Positions 23,501 through 31,223 of a stretch of DNA of 64,000 nt are shown here, piece by piece. The notes below the pieces were generated by a model that saw nothing but the letters and a program-made list of their open reading frames with translations, ran no database searches and was not told the DNA's origin. Position 1 is the stretch's first letter, and the number at the start of each line of letters is the position of its first letter. The stretch is from Emiliania huxleyi CCMP1516 (Eukaryota; Haptophyta; Isochrysidales; Noelaerhabdaceae), in assembly GCF_000372725.1 (NCBI RefSeq), contig NW_005200249.1, positions 112,323-176,322 on the forward strand, written 5' to 3'. The translations under genes were made by a program, and so were the position numbers.

Positions 23501-25879
23501 TTCTTCGTGTCCACGCGCAGGAAGGTCGCCGCGTACCCCTCCTTGGCGTAGTAGCCGACCATCTCCTCCCACGGCGCGCTGCACACGTTCTCCTGCACCA
23601 CGATGGAGGGCCGCGTCCGCTTGACCCACGCGAGCATGCCCCAGAAGGTCTGGCCCGACTCGCCCTTCTCGTCGATCTTCTTCTGCTTGTTGTTCATCGT
23701 CGAGTAGTCGACGCACGACGTGCCGGCGATCAGCACGTCCACCTCGCCCGGCACCTGTTCACAGCAGTAGGTGTGAAGAGACGCTGTTCACACCTCCATG
23801 TCTGTCCACCTCGTCCGGCACCGGCCGCGTCGCGCCGTACGCTGTCGTCGCCTCCTCGTCGCCGAGCTCGCGGATGTCGCGGAAGAGGAGGGGCGGCGCG
23901 AAGTTGCGCTCGATGTAGGCCTGCTTGAAGGGCTCGATCTCGCACGAGAAGACGTGCTCCACCGCGATCGACTGCCCGCTCTGCGCCTTGAGCGCGCCGC
24001 AGATCATGTCGAGCGCGAGCAGCGGCGACTCGGTCCCGGAGCACATCGTTGCGACTCGGAGAGGCCTGAGCCGAGGGCGAGGAGAAGGGGTCGGGGAAGG
24101 GTAGGAGAAGGGTCGGAGAAGGGTCGGAGAAGGGTCGGAGAAGGGCTGCACGCGGGAGAGCAACGCGAGGCGACCCCTCGGCCAAGCCTCGCCTCCCCCT
24201 CGGGCAGATCTCGGCTCGACCCCGGCTCGATCTCGGCTCGACCTCGGCTCGATCTCGGCTAGACCTCGGCTCGATCTCGCCTGCCCGCCAGCTCGCGCGC
24301 AAGCCCCTCGAGCGAGCGGCCCTCGAGGGCGGCCCCCTTGCACGCCTGCTGCGCCTCGGTCCGCGTCACCATGTCGTCGAACATCTGCTGCGGCTTGACC
24401 AGCACCGGAAGGGCCTTTGGGGGGGGGGGGGGGAGGGGGGCCTCCAGGGCGGTCAAAAGCGGGTCCAGGGAGGGTGCGGGGGAAGGGTGCGGGGGAAAGG
24501 GGGAAAGGTGGACGGGCAGGGTGTGGGGGGGGAGGGGGCGGGGGGAGGGAGGGACCCAAGGGCCGGGGGGGGAGGGGTTCAGGAGGTGAGGTGGAGGTGT
24601 GTGCACGGGCGGGGTGGTCGAAGGCGGGAGGCTGCGCCTCGATCTCCTCGGCGCTCCACCTCTTCTTTGCGAGCGGCTTGTACCCGCTCCCGAGCGCGGC
24701 CCGCTTCTTCGGCTTGAGCCGCGGCTTCGCCTCGAAGACGGCGTCGCTGTCCTCCTCCTCCTCGTCGTCGTCATCGCCCCCCTCCGTCGCCGGCAGCTTC
24801 TTGGCCTGGCGCGCGGGCGCCTACAGACATGCTCCCGAAGACATGTCGTGGACACGTCCCGGCATCGTGGGGGCCAGGCGCGGGCGCCTTCTTGGCGGCG
24901 GGCGGCTTGGCGGCGGCGGGCTTGGGCTTGGCGGCGGGCTTGGCGGCGGGCTTCTTCTTGGGCGGCCCCTTCTTCTTCTTCGGCGCCTGGCAAGGCGGCG
25001 CGAGTTTGGTGCGAGCTCTGATGTGCCCCCCACCTCTCCCCCCCCTCTGCGGCCCGCCTCCTCGGACTCGGACTCGGACTCGGACTGGGGAGAGTCGGAG
25101 GCGGAGGCGGACTCGTCATCCTCGCTCTCCTCCTCCTCGCTCTCCTCCTCCTCGCTCTCCTCCTCCTCCTCCTCGGAGCTCACCGGCGCCGCCCGCCGCC
25201 CTCGCGCCGCCCGGCCGCCGACGCGCGGCTTCTCTTCAAAGTCGTCGCTCGAGACGTCCGCAGCGCCGCCCTTGCGGCCAGAGGCAGCGGCGCCGGCCGC
25301 GCCCTGCGCACAGAGAGGGAGAGGACGCGCCCTGGTGAGTGGGCAAGGCCGCGCGTGCGACGCGGCGCGCAGCGTCTCGCTGCTTTGTCGCCTGCGCTGC
25401 GGGCGACGGCGCCGCCTTGTCGACGCGCCGCTTCTTGCTCGCGGTGCCGAGGGTCTTGGAGCTGCTCTCCGCCTGCGCGGAGGGGAAGCGCGGGGTGCGG
25501 AGCGGACAGCACGCCGCGCCGCGACTCGAATGGGGTGGAGCGCGCCTTGCCCTTTGTGTCGGCTGCGACGGGCGGGCTCTTTGCCCGCGCCTTTGCCTGC
25601 TTGGCGACCTCGACCATATCCTCGACCTTCTTGCGCGAGTACAGGCCGGGCTCCCTGCGCGGCGCGCGCGGGGCGGGTCGCGCCGCGCGCCGAGCGCGCG
25701 AAGGCGCTGCGGTGAAGCTAGGGCGCTCGGCGACTCGCGCTCGCAGTGGCGGGCAGCGCGCACCCGTCGGACCACTCGACGACATACTGTCCGTCCTCGA
25801 GCTCGGTGACGCGACCATACTGCTCGCCGGAAGTGTAGACCTGGCAGACCTCCGCGCGGAGCAGAGGGTCCGCGGGCAT
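14600..25879 (-). CDS. DNMT5: DNMT5-type DNA cytosine-5 methyltransferase with RING and SNF2 helicase, more than 20 introns
   Basis: Predicted nuclear enzyme that maintains CG methylation using an ATP-driven SNF2 motor. The start at 25879 gives MPADPLLRAEVCQVY and a Tudor-like segment. Then come acidic (Glu/Ser runs, 25190-25060) and Lys/Ala/Pro-rich linkers. Methyltransferase: motif I ATMCSGTESPLLALDM (24055-24008), motif IV AGTSCVDYSTMNNKQ with the catalytic Cys (about 23730-23685; the SCVDYS form is typical of DNMT5), VVQENV (23610), RTRIYLLAL (23485). A CAKCGTTKSKSGC knuckle is at 22180-22135. SNF2: LADE/VGYGKT (19335/19260), LVLAPSHLLRQWP (19020), VVIDEF (17305), VLSGTPD (17215), RING-like SCGHAGPHEALCEH...CPHPGC (15450-15360), KGTPTQRS (15095), GRIRRYGQQRTVQIY (14765). 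It ends at 14600. Confidence 0.88.
15273..15348 (-). repeat. Introner-like intron, decamer family
   Basis: Minus strand: intron start GCGAGCTCGGCTCGGCTCGG, exon start GCGAGCTCGGCTCGGAGAC. The core repeats GACACGCCCGC/GACACGTCC and ends CCCTCAG. Splicing yields CVIRVGELGSETADG. Confidence 0.8.
15729..15801 (-). repeat. Telomere-like array between duplicated acceptor edges
   Basis: A TTAGGG run (15748-15782) lies between two copies of a 19-base exon edge (AGGTGCACCTGCCCGCGGG at 15729-15747; one mismatch at 15783-15801). On the coding strand both copies contain an AG/GTGCACCT acceptor. Confidence 0.85.
17090..17166 (-). repeat. Introner-like intron, decamer family
   Basis: Minus strand: intron start GCGCAGCGGC, exon start GCGCAGTGGC. 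A C-run is followed by GGACGTGTCCGTGACACGTCC and CCCGCAG. Confidence 0.7.
17688..17756 (-). repeat. Introner-like intron, decamer family
   Basis: Minus strand: a 25-base target copy (GCGCGCGGCGCGGGCACGAA...) at the intron start matches the following exon start with about three mismatches. The core carries CATGACACGTCCGGGACATG and ends TTGCAG. Confidence 0.8.
18057..18225 (-). repeat. 21-bp tandem array in a DNMT5 intron
   Basis: About six copies of GGCCACACCTCGGCTGCTCTC on the plus strand (18100-18225) in an intron between SNF2-region exons. Related CTCGGCTCGATCT arrays occur at 16585-16625 and 24205-24280. Confidence 0.85.
18850..18925 (-). repeat. CTAGGAAGTGT array with duplicated exon tail
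   Basis: Four decamer-like units (18857-18903) separate two copies of the coding-strand sequence ATGGCAGACGTCAACAAGTG, the last codons before the intron. Both copies keep a GTGCG donor. A similar array with a 24-base duplicated flank is at 19085-19161. Confidence 0.8.
20441..20511 (-). repeat. Introner-like intron, hairpin family
   Basis: Minus strand: intron start GTGCGGTGCGGCCGCCCCTC, exon start GTGCGCCGTCCCCCTCTC. The core has CTTCTCACACTC...GAGTGAG and ends CGTGAGCAG. Confidence 0.65.
20632..20698 (-). repeat. Introner-like intron, hairpin family
   Basis: Minus strand: intron start GCGTCGCTGCCTCCCGCCGG, exon start GTGTCGCTCTCTCCCGTCGG. The core has TTGTGAAGAGG and ends GCTGTGGACAG. Confidence 0.7.
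20999..21066 (-). repeat. Introner-like intron, hairpin family
   Basis: Minus strand: intron start GTGCGCGGCGAGCGCGAG, exon start GTGCGCGGCGAGTACGAG. The core has GGTGTGAGCGG and ends GGTGTGATCAG. Confidence 0.8.
21226..21297 (-). repeat. Introner-like intron, decamer family
   Basis: Minus strand: intron start GCGCTGCGCCAAG, exon start GTGCTGCGCCAAG. The core repeats GACGTGTCCATGACGTGTCC and ends CCCATAG. Confidence 0.8.
22338..22439 (-). repeat. Exon-tail duplication around CTAGGAAGTGT array
   Basis: A 32-base sequence (22338-22369) is repeated exactly at 22408-22439 around 38 bases of CTAGGAAGTGT units. On the coding strand each copy ends GAGACGCAG; the upstream copy is exon followed by a GTGACG donor and the downstream copy supplies the CAG acceptor. 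Confidence 0.85.
22627..22669 (-). repeat. Short introner-like intron, decamer family
   Basis: Minus strand: intron start GCATGCCGAGGACG, exon start GCATCCCGGTGGACG. The core has GTCCATCACGCGTCC and ends TGTGCAG. It is 43 bases long, the shortest of the set. Confidence 0.65.
23282..23358 (-). repeat. Introner-like intron, decamer family
   Basis: Minus strand: intron start GTGCTCGCTCGCTGGGAGGC, exon start GAGCTCGCGCGCTGGGAGGC. The core has three GCGACACGTCC-like units and ends CCCGCAG. Confidence 0.8.
23755..23821 (-). repeat. Introner-like intron, hairpin family (clearest example)
   Basis: Minus strand: intron start GTGCCGGACGAGGTGGAC, exon start GTGCCGGGCGAGGTGGAC (17 of 18 identical). The core holds GGTGTGAACAG and CTTCACACC...TGTGAACAG. 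Splicing gives RPVPGEVDVLIAGTSCVD across methyltransferase motif IV. Confidence 0.9.
24821..24887 (-). repeat. Introner-like intron, decamer family
   Basis: Minus strand: intron start GCGCCCGCGCCTGGCC, exon start GCGCCCGCGCGCCAGGCC. The core has GGGACGTGTCCACGACATG and ends CTGTAG. Confidence 0.8.
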
Positions 25880-27891
25880 TTTTGATGACTTGGCACCCAA
25901 CGACTTCGCTCGTCGCGGTAACTCGCTCAATTCCCGCGCCCAAAAGGGAAACAAGAATTTTACACTGACGCCGAGAGAGAGAGAGAGAGAGAGAGCAATT
26001 TGGTGAATGGCCGTTATCCGTTAGTGCGGACGTCGCCGCGGCTCGCCTCTGCCGCGGTGGCTGCTGCGCGCACGCGGCGGCGCCGCTCTCTCGCGAGACG
26101 GCTGGCGACGCGGCTCGCCGCCGACGTACGGTGCGCTCGTCCGACGGTCCGCGGCGTGGCGTGCGCGGCGCTGAGCGCCGCTCTGCGAGCGCCTCTGCGC
26201 CTGCACTGCCTGTTTCTGTTGCTGCTGGTGGTGGTGGTGCTGCTGCTGCTGGTGCCGATGCTGCTGCTGGCGCGGCGCGGCTGTGCGACTGGGCTCGACG
26301 CGCGCGTCGCGAGCGTCTGACGCGGCGGGCGGCGTCGGGCAGGTGCGCTTCTCTCTCGGGTGGTGGTGGTGGTGCTGCTGCTGCTGCTGGTGGTGCAGGT
26401 GCTGCTGCTGGTGCGGCGCGGCTCTCCGACGCGACTCGATGCGCGCGTCGCGGCTATCTGACGCGGCGGGCGGCGTCGCGGGCGGCAGCGGTGGCGGCTC
26501 GACGGTGGAGGTGGAGGCTGGTGGCTGTGGTGGACTTTGAGTTTATTTCATGGTCGTGTACGGGGACCGGGGGGTCAACCGGGAGGCAGGGGGTTCGACC
26601 TGGCGACGGAGGACCGTGGGCCATCGCGGGGACGGGCCCGCCGGAGGCGCGCCCGGTAGATCCGGATGGTCTCACCCGGTGGATGGCACCGAGGCGTCTG
26701 GGACGCTCAGCTCTACCTTAAGCTCCTGAGGGGCGCGTGGTTCTAACCACGTAGTAGGACTACAGCCCACCACAGACACACTCCCTCTCCACACGTGTGC
26801 ACACACCCTCACCCTCTCCTCTCTCCTCTCTCTCTCTCTCTCCTCTCTCATCCTTGTCTGCTGTCTGCCTGACTCAGGCACTCAATCTGCCGATGCGTGA
26901 TTGTGTGTGGGCTGCTCCGAGGGGGCCCTGTGCAATCCGATGGGTAGGGAGTCTGTGCCCGGGCGGTGTCCGGTGCGGAGTCTCTCTCTGATCCCACCTG
27001 TGGTGTTGGGTGTGAGGTCGTGGAAGCTTCGATCCCAAGGGGGGGAGCCGAGCCCACTCATAACCAACTCTCAGGGGCAGTAGGTGGGCGAGCCTCGAGC
27101 GCGCTCATCTCGATCGTGAAGGCGTCGCTACGCGCGGTCTTCCGCGGGGGGAGCTGCGTCGACGGGTGCGGGACCGCGGCGCAGACAGCGCTGCGGCGAT
27201 GCCTCCGGCCGTTTGCGGCGGGCGGCTTGCTGCTCGCTGCATGGCGAAAAACTCGTCTCGCCACACGCCAAGGGCTTATGCTCTGGCGAGACGTGAGGCG
27301 CATGCGCCCAGGAGGGGAGGGCGCATGTGTAACGACACTGCTAGAGATGCCTTTCGGGGCCCAGAGATAAAACTTCTGTGATGCCATGCGTGACCTAGTA
27401 GTGTCCCCAGCTATGGGCGTGTCCACGTTGGAGCCAGGTGTGGTGTGGGCGCGAGAATAGCTCCGCCGTTCATGGAGGCAACCGATGCGAGTCGACTGGT
27501 GTGTGTCGTCGTGGTTTCGTATCAAGAATTCTCTCTCTCTCTCTCACTGACGCCGCCCTCGGCACGCGACTGGCGCGCACTGGCACTAACACAGGTACAC
27601 CATTCGAAAGAAGAATTCGATGTACGCCACTTCCTTTCCTTGAAATATCCCACTGTGTAGTGCGGTGCCCCGAGCGGCGCGGCGAGGTGTGCGCGTCCGC
27701 TGGCCCCTCCTAATTTTCTGTTTTCCTTTCCGACGCCCGAGGGACGGACGCCCGCTATACGCGCTAGGATTCCTAAACATGTAATTGGGGAGACGGCTAA
27801 CGTAGCAGCCACCACACTCTCCAATGTGCAATGTGTGGTGGCGTGCCGTTCCCATCGTGGTCCCCCAAGTCTTCCCGACCTAACCCTAACG
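25880..27891. other. Intergenic stretch upstream of DNMT5
   Basis: No confident gene. It contains a GA microsatellite (25972-25995), then two diverged copies (about 26185-26335 and 26340-26490) of a unit made of CTG/GGT triplet runs plus a GCGCGTCGCG...CTGACGCGGC stretch, a CT-rich tract (26815-26850), and a CACCACA/TGTGGTG hairpin at 27810-27840 linked to the 14197 repeat family. Since DNMT5 starts at 25879, part of this should be its promoter. Confidence 0.55.
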
Positions 27892-28889
27892 CTACCGCCC
27901 CCTCCCGCCGCCGCTCCCCCGGCTCGGCCGCCCCGCTCCCGGCCGCCCCGCGCCTCCCCCCTGCTCGCTCTCGTACGCCAGGTCGGCGCGGGCGGCGAGG
28001 AGCGCCTCGCTCGCGGCGTACAGCTCGAGGGCGCGCCCCATCCACCTCCGCCCCTCCTCCTCCGTCTCCGCTACCTCGCTCGCCGCCGAGCACCCCTCCG
28101 CCAGCGCGGCCAGCACCTTGAGGTTGGCGGGCGGCGTCTGGCCCCGCCGCCGCGCCTCCGAAAAGACGCGGAACGCGCCCTCTGGCCGCCCCGCCCGCAA
28201 GTAGTGCCGGATGAGCGAGTTGCGGGTCAGCGCGTCGACCTCGAGGCTGCCGCCGCCCTCTCCTCCTCCCCTTTCGCCTCCGCCCTCCCCCTCCCCGCCG
28301 CCCCCTCCCCCGGCCGCCGCCTCGTACAGGTCGAGCGCCGTGTGGATGGCGCCTCCTCGCTCGCACGCGTCGAGCAGCAGCTTGACGGTCACCTAGTGAG
28401 GAGGCAAGCCGGCCCGTCACCCGCCAGCAACTAGGCGGGCGAGGAGCGGCTTTGCGCGTGGCCGAGTCTGGCAGCGGCCCGCCCGGCGAGCGGCACGCCT
28501 GGCGGGGGCATGTCGCGGACGTGTCGGGGACATGCACATGCACAGGACATGTCGAGGCCGAGCTAGCCCTTGGCCCGCCTCGTACTGCCGCACCGCCTCC
28601 GCCGCGTCGCCAACCTCGCGGCAGCCGAGCAGCATCGCGTTGACTCGCTCGGTGTAGAGGGGGACGCCCGCCTCGTCCGCCCGCCGCTGCAGCGCCGCGA
28701 GCGTCGCGAGGTCTCCGCGCCGCGCAAAGGCGTTCATCAGCGCGGTGAGGGCGGGGCGGGCCTGCGGTGCGTGTCGTGGACGTGTCGTGGACGCGCCCTC
28801 CGACACGGTGCCTCGGCGAGGGTCGTGCCGCGCCTGGCCGCGGCCGGGGGAGGCGAGGTCGGAGGCGAGGTGCCGCTCGAAGGCCTGCG

Positions 28890-28921
<32 letters not shown>

Positions 28922-29970
28922 TCGTCGCTCGCTCAGTCCCCCGGCGAGGTCGGGCGGGGGAAGCGCTGCTGCAGGGCCTGCAGCGCCCGCTCCGGCTCGG
29001 AGGCACGCGCGCAGGCAGCCACGTAGAAGCGAGCCACCTGGAGAGAGATGGGCCGAGGTTGCGCGAGGCTGCGCGAGATCACGCCCGGTGGCAGCCGGCC
29101 ACGCCTTTGGAGAGAGAGGCGTGCCCGCGGAGGCGGCGGCGGCGCACGCGCCCTCGTACGCGGCGCGCGCGTCGTCGAAGCGGCCGGCGTTGGCCGCCGC
29201 CTACTCTGGTTCCATAGCGGCTCATCTCGGGTCGGCCTCGGAGCGGCCCTGCGCTTGCCGCCGCCTGCAGCAGCACGCAGAGCTGCCACTCGCAGAGGGG
29301 GTCGTCCTCGCCCGCCGCCCTCATGTCCGCCTCGATCCGGCCTGCGGTCAGGGGCCAGGGGTTCAGGGTCAGGGGCCAGGGTCGGGGGTCAGCCTCGCGC
29401 GCCGCCTCGATCCGGCGCCTGCGCGAGCGGCCAGCGGCGCGACGCCAATCGAGCCGACGGCGTGGAGAAAGGCGGTGTACTCGGGCTTGGCGAGGGAGGC
29501 CGAGCCCGCCGCGTCGAGCCGGGTGTACAGCCGCCACGCCAGGTCGCTCTGCTTGTTCTGCGGGCCGCGGGCAGGGGGGTTCGGTGCGGGCAGGGGAGGG
29601 TTGAGAGCTGGAAGGCACGGCTGGGCGGGTGGCGGGAGCGGCGGAGCCGAGCGGTCGCGGAGCGGTGCGAGCGGATTTGGAGCGGGAGGTGCGGCGACTG
29701 GCAAGACGGCGACGCATCCGGCGGGGCCGCCGCTCGAACGGGCGGCAGGGAGCTAGGCGGTGGCTGTGCATGCACCTCTGCGAGCCGCTCGAGGCAGTCG
29801 GCCAGCCCGGTCCGGGCGGCGGGCGAGGCGGGCGACGAGGCGAGGCGCTGCAGCACGCGCACAGCCTCGTCGTTCGTCACGGGAGGGCGGCTGCGGCGGC
29901 GAGTGGCGAGCGAGCGGGACAAGCAGGGAGGCGCAGCGAAGCGCGTGGCGCGAGGCAGCGTGAGCAACAT
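27892..29970 (-). CDS. Pentatricopeptide-repeat (PPR) protein, organellar, multi-exon
   Basis: Likely organellar RNA-binding protein. The start at 29970 gives MLLTLPRATRFAAPPCLSRS followed by LATRRRSRPP, a strong mitochondrial-type presequence (Arg-rich, no acidic residues). Helical hairpin repeats follow in separate exons: LAWRLYTRLDAAGSASL (29550), VARFYVAACARASEPERALQ (29035), ALTALMNAFARRGDLATLAA (28755), TVKLLLDACERGGAIHTALD (28390), NSLIRHYLRAGRPEGAFRVF (28225) and NLKVLAALAEGCSAASEV (28120). The consensus x-YN-L-x-AC-x-GD-x-A is recognisable. It ends at 27892 after a Gly/Arg-rich tail. Introns contain GACACGTCC-type cores (28762 and near 28515) and a GGGTCAGGGGCCA array (29340-29395) whose flanks duplicate CCGCCTCGATCCGGC. 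Confidence 0.65.
28762..28833 (-). repeat. Introner-like intron, decamer family, diverged target copies
   Basis: Minus strand: intron start GCGCGGCACGACCCTCGCCG, exon start GCCCGCCCCGCCCTCACCG. The core has GTCCACGACACGTCCACGAC and ends CACCGCAG. Confidence 0.55.
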
Positions 29971-30180
29971 GGGAAATTCCAGTGGCTTTTTTTATTTCTG
30001 AGAGCGCCTTCGTTGTTGAGCACTTGAGCACTGGATAGGGTCGATTCCGCATGGTACGGGACCCCTCGATCGTCTCGCCCTCAATGTCCAAACCCAATGG
30101 TCCATTGCGAGCGGTCCTTCGGTGGTGTTTTTCTTGCACTTGTGCAAGATTGGGCGTCTTCTGCCGCAGTCCCTTTGATT

Positions 30181-30276
30181 GTAGGTACATTGTTGGCAAA
30201 TCAAGACACAGAGCTCACACAGACAGAATCACAGCGGGAGGAAAGCGGCGAGTCGCAATTCCAGGGGTCGTTGTGG
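30181..30276 (+). repeat. Dispersed repeat, copy B (first copy 1801-1893)
   Basis: Matches 1801-1893 with small insertions, ending AATTCCAGGGGTCGTTGTGG. Confidence 0.75.
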
Positions 30277-31052
30277 CGTGTGGGTCGGCGGAGACCATGG
30301 CCGCGACCTTGTAAGATCCGTCCCCCGCCTCTATAGGTGACGAGACAGCCCTTCTTGGCGTGTGTGTGGATTAAGTCCGCAACCATGTCCTGGCTCATCG
30401 CCCCGGCCTTTCCCGAGGCATCCGCCATCAGCACTAGCGCCTGTTGCATTGTGAGCATGCCGCTGCCCGACGCCATCTCCATCGACGTGCCGCTGCCCGA
30501 CACCATCTCCATCAACGGCGCCTGCCATTTCGCGCTCACCGGCCCCTCTGCATCAGCACGGCCTCCAGGAAGGCCGCCAGGAAACCAGCCGTCCATCAAC
30601 AACTTCATCGCCTGGCGCCGAGACACGGCGCAACTCAACTTAAATTCAACTTCAAATTCAAATCTCCCACCCTTGCGGTTCGAAGGGATAGAGTCGGCCA
30701 AGTCGGGAAGTAAGTTCGACGTGGGGGGCTCATCACTAGTGCGTCTTGGCAGGGCCAACAGGCTCGAGGGCGGAGGAGGGCGAGAGCAGAACCTGCTTTT
30801 CGGTCTCCATCGTCGCGCCGGAAGACGCGGCGCGTTGCGGAGCGCGAACGAGCGGACGAACGTTTTTCGGTTATTACAATTCAGTCCGCAATATATGCGG
30901 AGGGGAGGGAGTTGGAATGCACAGATGGGGATGGCGAAGGCGGAGGGCGGAAGGCGGGAGGGCGGCGGTTCGGGGAAGGAGTAATTGGCGGGTGACTTTC
31001 TTTTGCCACGGGCAGGGCGGAGGCGCGCACCATCAAAAGCGGGGTGGTCCAA
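30277..31052 (-). CDS. Hypothetical protein, uncertain
   Basis: An open minus frame (30201-31052; the left end overlaps the dispersed repeat) reads LPDLADSIPSNRKGGRFEFE, SRRQAMKLLMDGWFPGG, a twice-repeated MEMxSGSG motif, then QQALVLMADASGKAGAMSQD and MVADLIHTHAKKGCLVTY. Helix-like composition and amphipathic spacing make it more protein-like than the opposite frame, but no family is recognised. It may be only the last exon or exons of a gene. Confidence 0.3.
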
Positions 31053-31223
31053 CGGCGTCTCTTAGCCCAAGAAAGAAAGAAAGAAAGCCGACAATCCAAG
31101 GTTAGCCCCGTGTGCTGCATCCAAAATACCACGTTCGGATCGCTCCTCATCGCAAACCCTGTCAGCAGTTCACCTACGGGTATGTTCGTAACCCCGATGA
31201 AAATTCTTTTGCCTGCGAACGGG

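Noticed and set aside
14600..24600. Long plus-strand open frames opposite DNMT5
   Set aside because: Shadow frames of GC-rich minus-strand exons; they are Arg/Ala/Pro-rich and carry no domain motifs, whereas the minus frames have clear motifs.
26131..26721. 196-codon plus frame rich in Gly/Ala
   Set aside because: Produced by CTG/GGT triplet runs in a duplicated unit; no family and no codon evidence.
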